Shown here: in pieces, positions 1-7,760 of the stretch
How positions within the stretch are numbered: the first letter of the stretch is position 1
Layout of the letters: each line of letters opens with the position of its first letter
NCBI GenBank assembly: GCA_946885815.1
Contig: CAMPHE010000019.1
Coordinates: 1-12,708 of the forward strand
Direction of reading: 5' to 3'
DNA: 12,708 nucleotides
Source: an uncultured Arenimonas sp.
GTDB lineage: Bacteria; Pseudomonadota; Gammaproteobacteria; Xanthomonadales; Xanthomonadaceae
Notes under the pieces: model-generated
Told to the model about the DNA's origin: nothing
Seen by the model: only the letters and a program-made list of their open reading frames with translations
Databases searched by the model: none
Program-made: the position numbers and the translations under genes

Positions 1-1060
1 GGCCGACGAGCACGAGCATCACCGAGATGATCCAGAAGCGGACGATCACGCGCGGTTCCGGCCAGCCCTTCAGCTCGAAGTGGTGGTGGATCGGCGCCAT
101 CCGGAACACGCGGCGGCCGGTGAGCTTGAAGCTGGCGACCTGGATCATCACCGACAGCGTCTCGACCACGAAGATGCCGCCCATCACGACCAGGATCGCT
201 TCCTGCCGGACGATCACCGCGATCGTGCCGAGGGCGGCGCCGAGGGCCAGCGCGCCGATGTCGCCCATGAACACCATCGCCGGGTACGTGTTGAACCACA
301 GGAAGCCGAGCCCGGCGCCGGCGATCGCGGCGCAGAAGATGGTGATCTCGCCGGCGCCCGGCACCGGCGGGATCTGCAGGTACTGCGAGAACACCGCGTT
401 GCCCGACGCGTACGCGAACACGCCGAGCGCCGAGGCGACCAGGACCGTCGGCATGATCGCGAGGCCGTCGAGGCCGTCGGTGAGGTTCACCGCGTTCGAG
501 AAGCCGACGATCCACAGGTACGCGATCACCACGAACAGGCCGCCGAGCGGAATCGCGACGCCCTTCAGCAGCGGCAGGTAGAGCGTGGTCGCGACGGGCG
601 AATCGGCGGTGAAATACAGCACCAGCGCGACGGCGAGCCCGAACACGGACTGCAGCAGGTATTTGTGCCGCGACTTCAGCCCGTTGGGATCGCGCTTGAC
701 GATCTTGATCCAGTCGTCGAGCCACCCGATCAGCCCGAACGCGACCAGCACCGCCAGCAGCACCCACACATACCGGTTGCGCAGGTCGGCCCAGAGCAGC
801 GTCGACAGGCAGATCGTCGTCAGGATCAGCGAGCCGCCCATCGTCGGCGTTCCCGCCTTCGAGAAGTGCGACTGCGGGCCGTCGGTGCGGATCGGCTGCC
901 CGCCCTTCAGGCGCTTGAGCCGGGCGATCGCGTACGGGCCGAGCCACAGCGAGAGCAGCAACGCGGTGAGCGCACCGAGGATGCCGCGGAACGTGATGTA
1001 GCCGAACAGCGGCGGCATCCATCCCATCTCGTGCAGCCAGCGGGCGAGTTCGAGCAGCAT
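1..1060 (-). CDS. mraY: MraY, phospho-N-acetylmuramoyl-pentapeptide transferase (3' end cut by window edge)
   Basis: MraY transfers phospho-MurNAc-pentapeptide from UDP to undecaprenyl phosphate in the inner membrane, making lipid I. The translation opens [14 protein letters not shown] and is very hydrophobic, as expected for a ten-helix enzyme. The catalytic aspartates are visible: the WLDDW motif gives D115 and D116, and FMGDIGAL gives D267, the same numbering as I recall for the E. coli enzyme. [10 protein letters not shown] and the His-rich loop [15 protein letters not shown] (His at about 325-327) are also present. The frame stays open to base 1 (353 codons visible), so only a handful of residues should be missing against the usual ~360. 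Its ATG overlaps the murF stop (TGATG), suggesting translational coupling. Family assignment is essentially certain. Confidence 0.98.
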   Translation of the reverse strand, partial: MLLELARWLHEMGWMPPLFGYITFRGILGALTALLLSLWLGPYAIARLKRLKGGQPIRTDGPQSHFSKAGTPTMGGSLILTTICLSTLLWADLRNRYVWVLLAVLVAFGLIGWLDDWIKIVKRDPNGLKSRHKYLLQSVFGLAVALVLYFTADSPVATTLYLPLLKGVAIPLGGLFVVIAYLWIVGFSNAVNLTDGLDGLAIMPTVLVASALGVFAYASGNAVFSQYLQIPPVPGAGEITIFCAAIAGAGLGFLWFNTYPAMVFMGDIGALALGAALGTIAVIVRQEAILVVMGGIFVVETLSVMIQVASFKLTGRRVFRMAPIHHHFELKGWPEPRVIVRFWIISVMLVLVG

Positions 1061-2430
1061 CAGGCGGTTCCTTCCGAGTCCGCGGCGAGCAGCGCCGCGA
1101 TCACCACGTCCATCGCGCTGGAGCGCGAACCCTTGACGACGCAGCGCACGCCGGCGCCACCGGCACGAAGCGCCGGTCCCAGCGCCGCCAGCAGCGCGTC
1201 GCGATCGTCGAAATGCCGCGCGCCGTCGCCGAACGCGCGCGACGCCGCGGCGGCGAGCGGGCCGACGGTCCACAGCCGCCGGAGGCCAGCCGCGCGCGCC
1301 TGCGCGCCGACCTGCGCGTGCAGCGCTTCCTCGTCGCGGCCCAGTTCCTTCATCTCGCCGAGCACGAGCCACGCCTCGCCGCCAGCCTGCGCGAGCGCGG
1401 CGATCGCCGCCGCGACGGAACCCGGGTTCGCGTTGTAGCTGTCGTCCACCAGCACGGCGCCGCCGCGCAGGCGATGCGGAATCTGCCGCCCCGGTACCGG
1501 CTGCGCGGCGTGCAGTCCGGCGACGACGTCGTCGAACGACGCGCCCGCGCCGAGCGCGAGGCCGGTGGCGGCGAGCGCGTTCATCACGCCGTGCCGGCCC
1601 GGGAGCGGCAGCCGCACCTCGGCGTCGCCGGCCGGCGTGTGCAGCCGGAACGTGCTGCCGTCGGCGTCGGTGCGCAGCGCGCTCGCGCGGATATGCGCAT
1701 CGTTCTCGAGCCCGAAACGCAGCACCGGGCGGTGGCCGATGCGCTGCATGAACCACGGCGCGAACGCGTCGTCGGCGTTCACCACGGCGACGCCGTCGTC
1801 GGGCAGCGCTTCGTACACGGCGCCCTTCGTCTCGGCGATGCCGAGCAGCGAGCCCATGCGTTCCATGTGTGCCGGCATCACGTTGTTCACCAGCGCGACC
1901 TGCGGCGGCGCGATCGACGCGAGGTACGCGATGTCGCCCGGCTGGCCGGCGCCCATCTCGTAGATCGCGAAGCGTGCAGTCTCCGGCGCGTCGAGCACGG
2001 CGAGCGGCAGGCCGATCTCGTTGTTGCGGTTGCCGGGATTCGCGTACGCCTCGCCGGCGCGCGACAGGATCCCGAGCGCGAGCGCCTTCACCGAGGTCTT
2101 GCCGTTGCTGCCGGTGAGCGCGACGACGACCGCCGGACGCCCCTGCTGGACGCCCGCCGCGAGTTCGCCGAGCGCGTCCTGCGTGTCGGCGCACAGCACC
2201 TGCGGCAGCGCGGACTCGACTTCGCGCTGCACGAGCAGCGCCGCGGCGCCGGCTTCGGCGGCCTGCGCGGCGAGGTCGTGGCCATCGACGCGCTCGCCGC
2301 GCAGCGCGACGTACAGCGCACCCGGCCGCAGCGCGCGCGTGTCGGTCGACACCGAGCTGATCGTCGCGTCGGTTCCGAGGTGGCGGCCCTCGACCCAGCG
2401 CGCGACCTGCGACAGCGCCAGCGGCCTCAT
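1060..2430 (-). CDS. murF: MurF, UDP-MurNAc-tripeptide:D-Ala-D-Ala ligase
   Basis: MurF is the cytoplasmic ATP-dependent ligase that adds D-Ala-D-Ala to UDP-MurNAc-tripeptide. At 456 aa it has normal family length. Visible motifs are the ATP-binding TGSNGKT loop (106-112), NNEIG (136-140), the conserved AETKG lysine (K202) and [10 protein letters not shown] (329-338). The N-terminal UMag-binding domain occupies about residues 1-95, the central ATPase about 100-310 and the C-terminal Rossmann-like domain about 315-456. The start is the ATG at 2430, which overlaps the murE stop as ATGA; the frame is open far upstream, but that part is only antisense-like noise over murE. One oddity is that the usual Mur-ligase HN motif (GRHN) reads GRHG here, with Gly at 281. 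Otherwise the sequence is ordinary. Confidence 0.97.
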   Translation of the reverse strand: MRPLALSQVARWVEGRHLGTDATISSVSTDTRALRPGALYVALRGERVDGHDLAAQAAEAGAAALLVQREVESALPQVLCADTQDALGELAAGVQQGRPAVVVALTGSNGKTSVKALALGILSRAGEAYANPGNRNNEIGLPLAVLDAPETARFAIYEMGAGQPGDIAYLASIAPPQVALVNNVMPAHMERMGSLLGIAETKGAVYEALPDDGVAVVNADDAFAPWFMQRIGHRPVLRFGLENDAHIRASALRTDADGSTFRLHTPAGDAEVRLPLPGRHGVMNALAATGLALGAGASFDDVVAGLHAAQPVPGRQIPHRLRGGAVLVDDSYNANPGSVAAAIAALAQAGGEAWLVLGEMKELGRDEEALHAQVGAQARAAGLRRLWTVGPLAAAASRAFGDGARHFDDRDALLAALGPALRAGGAGVRCVVKGSRSSAMDVVIAALLAADSEGTA

Positions 2431-3929
2431 GCACCGCGCTCCGGGACGACCGGCGCGTCCGTGCGCCGCCCGCTCCCCAACAGTTCGCCGGCGACCTGCA
2501 GGTCGTCGAACGGATGCCGCACGCCGGCGACTTCCTGGTACGGCTCGTGACCCTTGCCGGCGACCAGCACGATGTCGCCGGCGCCGGCGTCGCGCAGCGC
2601 CTCGGCGATCGCCGCGCGACGGTCGCGCAGCACCGTCACGCGCGCGGCGTCGACGAAGCCGGCGAGGATGTCGGCGACGATGCGGTCGCCGTCCTCGCCG
2701 CGCGGGTTGTCGTCGGTGACGATCACGCGGTCGGCACCGGCCTGCGCGATCGCGGCCATCAGCGGGCGTTTGCCGGCATCGCGCTCGCCGCCACAGCCGA
2801 ACACGCAGGTGAGCCGCCCGGGCGTGTGCTCGCGCAGGCCGGCCAGCGCCTGCTGCAGCGCGTCGGGCGTGTGCGCGTAATCGACCACGACCAGCGGCCG
2901 GCCACCCGTGCCACCGACGCGACTCATGCGCCCGCCGACCGGCGTCAGCCGCGGCAGCGTCGCCGCGATGTCCTGCAGCGACCAGTCGAGCGCGCGCAGC
3001 GCGCCGGCGACCGCCAGAAGATTGTCGACGTTGAAGCGGCCCAGCAGCGGCGACGCCACGGCGCAGGCGTGGCCGTTCTCCACCAGCTGGAACTCGACGC
3101 CGGCCGGCGTCAGCGCGACGCGCTCGGCGCGCAGCGCGGCGCCGGCCGTGCCGCGCGAGGTCAGGCCGATGCGACGCGCCCCGGGCGTGGCGTCGGCGAG
3201 CAGGCCCGGGCCGAACGGATCGTCGAGGTTCACGACCACCGCCTGCAGCGTCGGCCATGCGAACAGCATCGCCTTCGCGGCGCCGTACGCCTGCATGGTG
3301 CCGTGGAAATCGAGGTGGTCGCGCGTGAGGTTGGTGAACACCGCGACCCGGAACGCGACCGCGTCGACGCGGCCCTGCGCCAGCGCGTGCGACGAGACTT
3401 CCATCGCGACATGCGTCGCGCCGGCGTCGCGCATCTTCGCCAGCAGGCGGTGCACCGAGATCACGTCGGGCGTCGTGCGTTCGCCGGCTTCGAGGCGACC
3501 GTGCAGGCCCGCGCCGAGCGTGCCGATCGTGCCGGCGACCGTGCCGCGCAGGCTCAGCGCCTGCGCGAGCAGCTGCACCGTCGACGTCTTGCCGTTGGTG
3601 CCGGTGACGCCGGCCACGGTGAGCGCGTGCGACGGCGCGCCATGGAAGCGGTCGGCGAGTTCGCCCTGGCGCGCGCGCAGGCGCGGCACGGCGATGGCGT
3701 TCGGCGGCAGCGTCGCATCCGGCGGCGCCGGCGGCTCGAACAGGATCGCGGCGACGTCCGCGGCGCGCGCCTGCGGCAAGTGACGCAAGCCGTGCGTGGT
3801 CGCGCCGGCGAGCGCGACGAACGCGTCGCCCTCGGCGAGCGCGCGCGAATCGGCGCCCAGCCCGCGCACCAGCGGATCGAAACCCGCCGGCAGCGCCGGC
3901 TCGCCCTGCAGCAGCGCGCTGAGCCGCAT
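2427..3929 (-). CDS. murE: MurE, UDP-MurNAc-L-Ala-D-Glu:meso-diaminopimelate ligase
   Basis: MurE adds the third stem-peptide residue to UDP-MurNAc-L-Ala-D-Glu in the cytoplasm. The product is 500 aa. [11 protein letters not shown] (107-117) is the P-loop, YGAAKAM places the probable carbamylated lysine at K219, and GRFNVDN (297-303) is the Mur HN motif. DNPR (407-410) is the signature that selects meso-DAP rather than lysine, fitting a Gram-negative wall. ATG 3929 was chosen because it gives MRLSALLQG and overlaps the ftsI stop as TGATG. A GTG one codon upstream (3932) is equally possible and would overlap as GTGA. The region just upstream, where its ribosome-binding site must lie, is repeat-derived DNA at the end of ftsI; only a G-rich stretch, not a clear AGGAGG, is visible there. 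Confidence 0.97.
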   Translation of the reverse strand: MRLSALLQGEPALPAGFDPLVRGLGADSRALAEGDAFVALAGATTHGLRHLPQARAADVAAILFEPPAPPDATLPPNAIAVPRLRARQGELADRFHGAPSHALTVAGVTGTNGKTSTVQLLAQALSLRGTVAGTIGTLGAGLHGRLEAGERTTPDVISVHRLLAKMRDAGATHVAMEVSSHALAQGRVDAVAFRVAVFTNLTRDHLDFHGTMQAYGAAKAMLFAWPTLQAVVVNLDDPFGPGLLADATPGARRIGLTSRGTAGAALRAERVALTPAGVEFQLVENGHACAVASPLLGRFNVDNLLAVAGALRALDWSLQDIAATLPRLTPVGGRMSRVGGTGGRPLVVVDYAHTPDALQQALAGLREHTPGRLTCVFGCGGERDAGKRPLMAAIAQAGADRVIVTDDNPRGEDGDRIVADILAGFVDAARVTVLRDRRAAIAEALRDAGAGDIVLVAGKGHEPYQEVAGVRHPFDDLQVAGELLGSGRRTDAPVVPERGA

Positions 3930-5746
3930 CACCGCAACACCCCCGCACCGGCAGGAGAGGCTTCAGCCGCGATCACCGGTGTGGCAGGGCCTTCAGGCCC
4001 GATCGGGCCTGAAGGCCCTGCCACGGATCGGGTCGGGTTGGTCTTCTCGCGCGCCTGCTGCGCGGCGTACCACTGCTCGATGTTGTCGGGCGGCACGTCC
4101 ATCAGTCGCAACGCACCTTCCATCACGCGATGGAACACCGGTGCCGACACCGCGCCGCCGCCGTACTCGAGGCCCTGCGGGTCGTGGATCACCACCGACA
4201 TCGCGAAGCGCGGCCGGCTCGCCGGCACCAGCCCGACGAACACCGCGGCGTAGCGCTTCGCCGCGTAACCGCCGCCATCGGCCTTGCGCGACGTGCCGGT
4301 CTTGCCGGCGACGCGGTAACCGAGCACCGCCGCGCGCCTCGCGGTGCCGTCGCTCCCGGTCACCGTCTCCATCATCGTCATCAGCTGGGCGGCGATCGTC
4401 GGGTCGATGATCTGCACGCCTTCGTCCGGGTTGCCCTTCACGAACGTCGCGTGGTGCAGCCTGCCGCCGTTGCCGATGGCCGCATACGCGCGCGCCAGCT
4501 GCAGCGGCGTCACCGACAGGCCGTAGCCGTAGCTGATCGTCGCCTTCTCGGCCGGGCCCCACGTGTTCGGCCCGCGCAGCACGCCGGGCGATTCGCCGAT
4601 GAAGCCGCTGCCGCTCAGCTCGCCGAGCCCGAAGCGGTGGTACATGTCGTACTGGTGTTCGTTCGACAGCTGGGCGGCGATGCGCGTGGCGCCGACGTTC
4701 GAGCTCTTCGTCAGCACGCCGGTCAGCGTCAGCACGCCGTAGTTGCGGTAGTCCTTGACGGTGTAGCCCCCCGGCAGGCCCATGTAGCCCGGCGCGGTCT
4801 GCACCGGCGTGTCCGGCGTGAACAGGCCGCTTTCCAGCGCGGCCGCGAGCGTCAGCGTCTTCATCACCGAGCCCGGCTCGACCACGTCGGTGACCGCGCG
4901 GTTCCGCTTCGTTTCCGGGCCCGCGGCGCCGCGCATGTTCGGGTTGTAGGACGGCTGGTTCACCATCGCGAGCACCTCGCCGGTCGGCACGTCGACGACG
5001 ACGATCGAACCGCTGCTCGCGCCGTGCTCGATCAGCGCGGCCTTCAGCTCGCGGTACGCGAGGTACTGGATGCGACGGTCGATCGACAGCACCAGGTCGT
5101 GGCCCGGTTCGGCCTCGCGCACGAGGTCGACGTTCTCGACGGTGCGGCCGCGGCGGTCGCGGATCACGCGCTGCGTGCCCGGCGTGCCGGTCAGCCACTC
5201 GTCGAACGCCAGCTCCAGGCCTTCCTGCCCGCGGTCGTCGATGTTGGTGAAGCCCAGCACGTGGGCCATCACTTCGCCGTGCGGATAGAAGCGCCGGAAC
5301 TCGCGCTGCGAATAGACGCCGGGGATGTCGAGCTCGAGCACGTCGGCGGCGACGTCCGGGTTCAGGTGCCGGCGCAGGTAGACGAATTCCTTGCCGGCGC
5401 GCTCGCTCAGGCGCTGCTCCAGCACGTCCTCGGGAATGCCGAGGCCGTCGGCCAGCGCGGGGAGACGGTCCGGGTGCTGCAGCAGTTCCTGCGGATTGGC
5501 CCAGATCGATTCGACCGGCGACGACACCGCCAGCGGCTCGCCGTTGCGGTCGGTGATCATGCCGCGCGAGGTCGGGATCGGCACGTCGCGCAGGAAGCGC
5601 GCGTCGCCCTGCTGCTGGTAGAAGTCCGGCGCGATCAGCTGCAGGTGCGCCGCGCGCGCGACCAGCACCAGCGTGCACGCGCCGAGCGCGATGCCGACGG
5701 CCAGCAGCCGCTGGCGCACGTTGTACTTGCGGGCGCGGGGCTTCAT
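3929..5746 (-). CDS. ftsI: FtsI (PBP3), septal peptidoglycan transpeptidase with repeat-encoded C-terminal tail
   Basis: FtsI is the class B penicillin-binding protein that cross-links septal peptidoglycan with FtsW. The 605-aa product has a short basic cytoplasmic N terminus, one membrane helix at about 13-33, a PBP dimerisation/pedestal region (about 55-220) and a transpeptidase domain (about 245-550). The active-site motifs are complete: SVMK (293-296, nucleophile S293), SSN (348-350) and KTGTS (482-486). ATG 5746 overlaps the ftsL stop as ATGA and gives [15 protein letters not shown]; the longer upstream frame belongs to ftsL in another phase. The oddity is the tail: residues about 570-602 are encoded by a 14-mer, a 44-bp palindrome and a REP-like segment, giving a Gly-Pro-rich stretch ([14 protein letters not shown]) absent from ordinary FtsI. 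E. coli PBP3 is 588 aa and loses its last residues to the Prc protease, which may explain why an extension here is tolerated. Confidence 0.97.
   Translation of the reverse strand: MKPRARKYNVRQRLLAVGIALGACTLVLVARAAHLQLIAPDFYQQQGDARFLRDVPIPTSRGMITDRNGEPLAVSSPVESIWANPQELLQHPDRLPALADGLGIPEDVLEQRLSERAGKEFVYLRRHLNPDVAADVLELDIPGVYSQREFRRFYPHGEVMAHVLGFTNIDDRGQEGLELAFDEWLTGTPGTQRVIRDRRGRTVENVDLVREAEPGHDLVLSIDRRIQYLAYRELKAALIEHGASSGSIVVVDVPTGEVLAMVNQPSYNPNMRGAAGPETKRNRAVTDVVEPGSVMKTLTLAAALESGLFTPDTPVQTAPGYMGLPGGYTVKDYRNYGVLTLTGVLTKSSNVGATRIAAQLSNEHQYDMYHRFGLGELSGSGFIGESPGVLRGPNTWGPAEKATISYGYGLSVTPLQLARAYAAIGNGGRLHHATFVKGNPDEGVQIIDPTIAAQLMTMMETVTGSDGTARRAAVLGYRVAGKTGTSRKADGGGYAAKRYAAVFVGLVPASRPRFAMSVVIHDPQGLEYGGGAVSAPVFHRVMEGALRLMDVPPDNIEQWYAAQQAREKTNPTRSVAGPSGPIGPEGPATPVIAAEASPAGAGVLR
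3950..3974 (+). repeat. REP-A single copy inside the 3' end of ftsI
   Basis: This 25-nt segment matches the reverse complement of 7685-7709 (right arm of the intergenic REP-A pair) at 23 of 25 positions, including the core GGCTTCAGCCGCGA. It lies inside the ftsI reading frame and is translated on the minus strand as [10 protein letters not shown], residues about 591-600. The murE start codon is only about 20 bp further on. Confidence 0.8.
3981..4024. repeat. Perfect 44-bp palindrome (REP-B) within ftsI
   Basis: Each 22-base half begins GTGGCAGGGCCTTCAGGCCC when read inward from its own strand, and the two halves are exact reverse complements with no spacer. It differs in sequence from REP-A but sits beside a REP-A copy. 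It is fully inside ftsI and encodes residues 575-589, the Gly-Pro-rich tail. In mRNA it would fold into a 20-plus base-pair hairpin just before murE. I recall similar CAGGGCCTTCAGGCCC repeats from Xanthomonadaceae, but have not checked this. Confidence 0.9.
4025..4038 (+). repeat. 14-mer repeat-flank copy 1
   Basis: GGATCGGGTCGGGT abuts the 44-bp palindrome and is identical to 7719-7732. It is translated within ftsI as part of NPTRS (residues 570-574). It marks the likely boundary between native ftsI sequence and repeat-derived sequence. Confidence 0.6.
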
Positions 5747-6012
5747 GGCTGCAGCACCACGATGTCGGCGTCTTCCGGGAACTTCATGCCGATGCGGGTG
5801 CCGGCGACCTGCTCGATGCGGTTGGCCTCCGACCACGTCGCCTGTTCGAGCTGCAGGCGGCCGAACTCGATGTTGAGCTCGTCGCGCGCGTGTTCCAGCG
5901 CCGACAGCTCGATGTACGCCTGGCGGTGCAGGTGTCGCGCCCAGACGACGCCGATCGCGCCGGCGACGGTGGCCATCGAGAGCAGCACCAGCAGCAGCGT
6001 GCGCAGGCTCAT
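5743..6012 (-). CDS. ftsL: FtsL, cell division protein of the FtsQLB complex
   Basis: FtsL is a small bitopic inner-membrane protein that joins FtsB and FtsQ to control activation of FtsWI at the septum. The product is 89 aa: a membrane helix at about 4-24 ([20 protein letters not shown]) followed by a periplasmic segment (about 28-70) rich in Leu, Glu and Arg, typical of its coiled coil. The end [16 protein letters not shown] matches the usual FtsL ending. Position between rsmH and ftsI is diagnostic for this poorly conserved family. The start overlaps the rsmH stop (ATGA at 6012-6009) and the stop overlaps the ftsI start (ATGA at 5746-5743). A longer frame runs upstream but covers rsmH, so it is rejected. 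Confidence 0.95.
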   Translation of the reverse strand: MSLRTLLLVLLSMATVAGAIGVVWARHLHRQAYIELSALEHARDELNIEFGRLQLEQATWSEANRIEQVAGTRIGMKFPEDADIVVLQP

Positions 6013-6950
6013 GCGGGCAGCTCCGCCAGCTTCTCGGCGACGCGGAGCACCGCGCTGCGGGCGCGCGGGTTGCCCGCGGTCTCGGCGGCGTCGGCCTTTT
6101 CCGCGCCGGCGACGTCGAGCAGCGTCGGTACGAAGGCGTCGGGCGCCGGCATGCGGCGATTGCCGGCCGGTGCCTTCGCGCGCGCCGCGATGAAGCGCTT
6201 GACGATGCGGTCCTCGAGCGAATGGAAGCTGATCACCGCGAGGCGGCCGCCTGGCTTCAGGCGCGCGTGCGCCGCGGCGAGGCCGCGTTCCAGGTCGTCG
6301 AGTTCGCGATTGATGAAAATGCGGATCGCCTGGAACGTGCGCGTCGCCGGGTGGATGCGCTGGTCGCCGCGGCCGACCACCGAGGCCACCAGGTCGGCGA
6401 GCTGCGCGGTGCGCAGCAGCGGCGCGTCCTCGCGGCGCGCGACGATCGTGCGCGCGATCTTCCGGCTCAGCTTCTCCTCGCCGTACGTCCACAGCACGTC
6501 GGCGATCTCGCGCTCGTCGGCACGGGCCAGCCAGTTGGCGGCGCTCTCGCCGGAATCCGGGTCCATCCGCATGTCGAGCGGGCCATCCTTCGCGAAACTG
6601 AAACCGCGCCCGGCCTCGTCGAGCTGCGGCGAGGAGACGCCCAGATCGAGCAGCACGCCGTCGAGCCCGGGGGCGGTTTCGGACCACGCGGCCAGGTCGG
6701 CGAACGAGCCGCGGTACACCGCGACGCGCGCGTCGGCCGCGGCCAGTTCGCGGGCCACGGCGATCGCTTCGGGATCCTTGTCCATCACCAGCAGCCGTCC
6801 TTCGGGCCCGAGCCGATCGAGCACGCCGCGCGCGTGACCGCCGCGCCCGAACGTTCCGTCGAGATACCTGCCATCCGTGCGCACGCGCAGGCCGTCCATC
6901 ACCTGCGTCCACATCACCGGGCGATGGCTGGGCTGCGTGTTTCCGCGCAT
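6009..6950 (-). CDS. rsmH: RsmH (MraW), 16S rRNA C1402 N4-methyltransferase
   Basis: RsmH uses S-adenosylmethionine to methylate N4 of C1402 in the decoding centre of 16S rRNA. The 313-aa product shows the family blocks in order: [13 protein letters not shown] (9-21), the SAM-binding segment [14 protein letters not shown] (29-42) with VMDKDPEAI (55-63), [12 protein letters not shown] (100-111), GPLDMRMD (123-130), [14 protein letters not shown] (240-253) and the C-terminal [14 protein letters not shown]. The start is uncertain. ATG 6950 is listed, but a GTG at 6968 in the same frame would add six residues and overlap the mraZ stop as GTGA, copying the overlap style of the rest of the operon. 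Neither has a clear Shine-Dalgarno sequence. It is the second gene of the mra operon, and RsmI, which methylates the 2'-O of the same nucleotide, is encoded about 2 kb away. Confidence 0.97.
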   Translation of the reverse strand: MRGNTQPSHRPVMWTQVMDGLRVRTDGRYLDGTFGRGGHARGVLDRLGPEGRLLVMDKDPEAIAVARELAAADARVAVYRGSFADLAAWSETAPGLDGVLLDLGVSSPQLDEAGRGFSFAKDGPLDMRMDPDSGESAANWLARADEREIADVLWTYGEEKLSRKIARTIVARREDAPLLRTAQLADLVASVVGRGDQRIHPATRTFQAIRIFINRELDDLERGLAAAHARLKPGGRLAVISFHSLEDRIVKRFIAARAKAPAGNRRMPAPDAFVPTLLDVAGAEKADAAETAGNPRARSAVLRVAEKLAELPA

Positions 6951-6964
6951 CCCGGCCGCGCCCG

Positions 6965-7408
6965 TCACAGCCGGAGATCGAGCATGTCCTCGCCGATCTC
7001 GTCCTCCCCGATGGGACGGCGGACCTGCGCGAGGTGTGCCTGCTCGCTCCACAATTCGAACTTGGTGCCCATGCCGACCAGCACCGCTTTCTTCTCGATG
7101 CCCGCCGCGTGGCGATGGCTCGCCGGCAGCAGCACGCGGCCGTTGCCGTCGGGCTCCACCACCGTCGCCGAGCCGACCAGCTTCAGCTGCAGGTTGCGCA
7201 CCACGCGGCGCACGTTCGGCATCGCCATCACCTGGTCGCGCACGGCTTCCCACTCGGCTTCCGGGTAGAGCCACAGGCAGCCGGTTTCGTAGGGGTTGTA
7301 GGTGACGACCAGCCGGTTGCCGACGCGCGCGACGAGATCCCGGGCCGCCGTCGGGATGGACAGCCGGCCCTTGTCGTCGATCGTGATCGCGGTCTCGCCC
7401 TGGAACAT
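6965..7408 (-). CDS. mraZ: MraZ, transcriptional regulator of the dcw operon
   Basis: MraZ is an AbrB/SpoVT-fold DNA-binding protein that represses its own operon in E. coli by binding GTGGG-type repeats at the promoter. The product is 147 aa, normal for the family, with two tandem MraZ domains. Each carries the DxxxR hallmark: DDKGR (11-15) followed by LSIP, and DGNGR (87-91) followed by [11 protein letters not shown] is also seen (65-71). ATG 7408 gives [15 protein letters not shown], the standard beginning, and is preceded by a modest AGCAGG ribosome-binding site. A phased array of candidate MraZ boxes lies 13-77 bp upstream, which supports autoregulation here. The stop may overlap a GTG start of rsmH. 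Confidence 0.98.
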   Translation of the reverse strand: MFQGETAITIDDKGRLSIPTAARDLVARVGNRLVVTYNPYETGCLWLYPEAEWEAVRDQVMAMPNVRRVVRNLQLKLVGSATVVEPDGNGRVLLPASHRHAAGIEKKAVLVGMGTKFELWSEQAHLAQVRRPIGEDEIGEDMLDLRL

Positions 7409-7420
7409 CGCCTGCTGCTT

Positions 7421-7485
7421 CCCCGCCCCTGCCCGTTCGACCCACCAAAAACCACAGAAATCCCGAATATTCCTCGGTTGCCCAC
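7421..7485 (-). promoter_or_regulatory. MraZ-box operator: 10-bp-phased GTGGG-like repeats
   Basis: Read on the minus strand toward mraZ, five-base units with a central GG recur every 10 bp: GTGGG (7481-7485), GAGGA (7471-7475), CGGGA (7461-7465), GTGGT (7451-7455) and GTGGG (7441-7445), each followed by a five-base spacer. The phase continues as CGGGC (7431-7435) and CGGGG (7421-7425), though in such GC-rich DNA the last two could be chance. The known MraZ operator in E. coli is a set of TGGGN repeats separated by 5 nt. The first unit touches the predicted -10, so occupancy should block transcription. Confidence 0.85.
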
Positions 7486-7513
7486 GTTAGTCCTGCGTCG
7501 ACGGAACTGTCAA
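7484..7513 (-). promoter_or_regulatory. Predicted sigma-70 promoter of the mra/dcw operon
   Basis: On the minus strand a perfect TTGACA (7513-7508) is followed after 18 bp by TAACGT (7489-7484), a weak -10 matching TATAAT at three positions. Transcription would start near 7477, giving a leader of about 70 nt before the mraZ ATG and placing the start inside the MraZ-box array, as in the E. coli mra promoter. The stretch from about 7500 to 7620 is visibly more AT-rich than the rest of the window. The -35 is convincing; the -10 assignment is tentative. Confidence 0.6.
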
Positions 7514-7643
7514 CTGGAAATGAGGGCAATTTCACTTGGCGGATCAAATAGTTGCGCCGAACTTCAGAGACTGGATCAAGAAGTTTCGCGCAGGTGTTGT
7601 TTTCGTTGAAGAACCCGAAAACCCGGTCCGTGAAGCCCACGTG

Positions 7644-7707
7644 TAGGCGCGGCTTCAGCCGCGACCGCGGCCCTCTCGGGAAACGGTCGCGGCTGAAGCC
7701 GCTCCTG
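7644..7707. repeat. REP-like inverted pair (REP-A) between rnpB and mraZ
   Basis: Two 23-nt arms, 7645-7667 and 7684-7706, are reverse complements with a single mismatch (7648/7703), separated by 16 nt. Each arm has its own small palindrome, GCGGCT-TC-AGCCGC, the hallmark of REP sequences that move as pairs. Similar GGAGCGGCTTCAGCCGC elements are, to my knowledge, common in Xanthomonadaceae intergenic DNA. The pair lies about 54 nt past the rnpB 3' end and 130 nt upstream of the mra promoter. As RNA it would form a very stable hairpin that might end or protect the rnpB transcript, but no T-run follows it in the minus direction. No transposase gene is nearby. Confidence 0.85.
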
Positions 7708-7718
7708 CCGAACAGGAG

Positions 7719-7732
7719 GGATCGGGTCGGGT
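7719..7732 (+). repeat. 14-mer repeat-flank copy 2
   Basis: GGATCGGGTCGGGT lies 12 bp past the REP-A pair. The identical 14-mer, in the same orientation, lies at 4025-4038 directly beside the palindrome in ftsI. The shared position next to two repeat clusters suggests it is part of the repeat module rather than chance. No function is claimed. Confidence 0.6.
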
Positions 7733-7760
7733 GACGCGGCGGGCGCCGGCGATCGGAAGA

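Noticed and set aside
1060..3948. A single 962-codon minus-strand frame suggesting a MurE-MurF fusion
   Set aside because: The part upstream of 2430 is an Arg/Ala-rich out-of-phase reading of murE; real murE is in another frame and ends at 2427, so there is no fusion.
3950..4038. Frameshift or truncation of ftsI by the repeats
   Set aside because: The frame is intact through every repeat and all three catalytic motifs lie well upstream, so ftsI is lengthened, not broken.
80..6193. Very long plus-strand open frames (452, 445, 579 and 687 codons) opposite the dcw genes
   Set aside because: They are antisense shadows created by high GC3 coding on the minus strand; their translations are low-complexity Arg/His/Asp/Gln-rich and show no domains, while the minus-strand frames are clear Mur/Fts proteins.
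7644..7707. CRISPR repeat or classic intrinsic terminator
   Set aside because: There are only two inverted arms and no regularly spaced direct repeats, so no CRISPR; no T-run follows the hairpin in the transcribed direction, so no canonical terminator.
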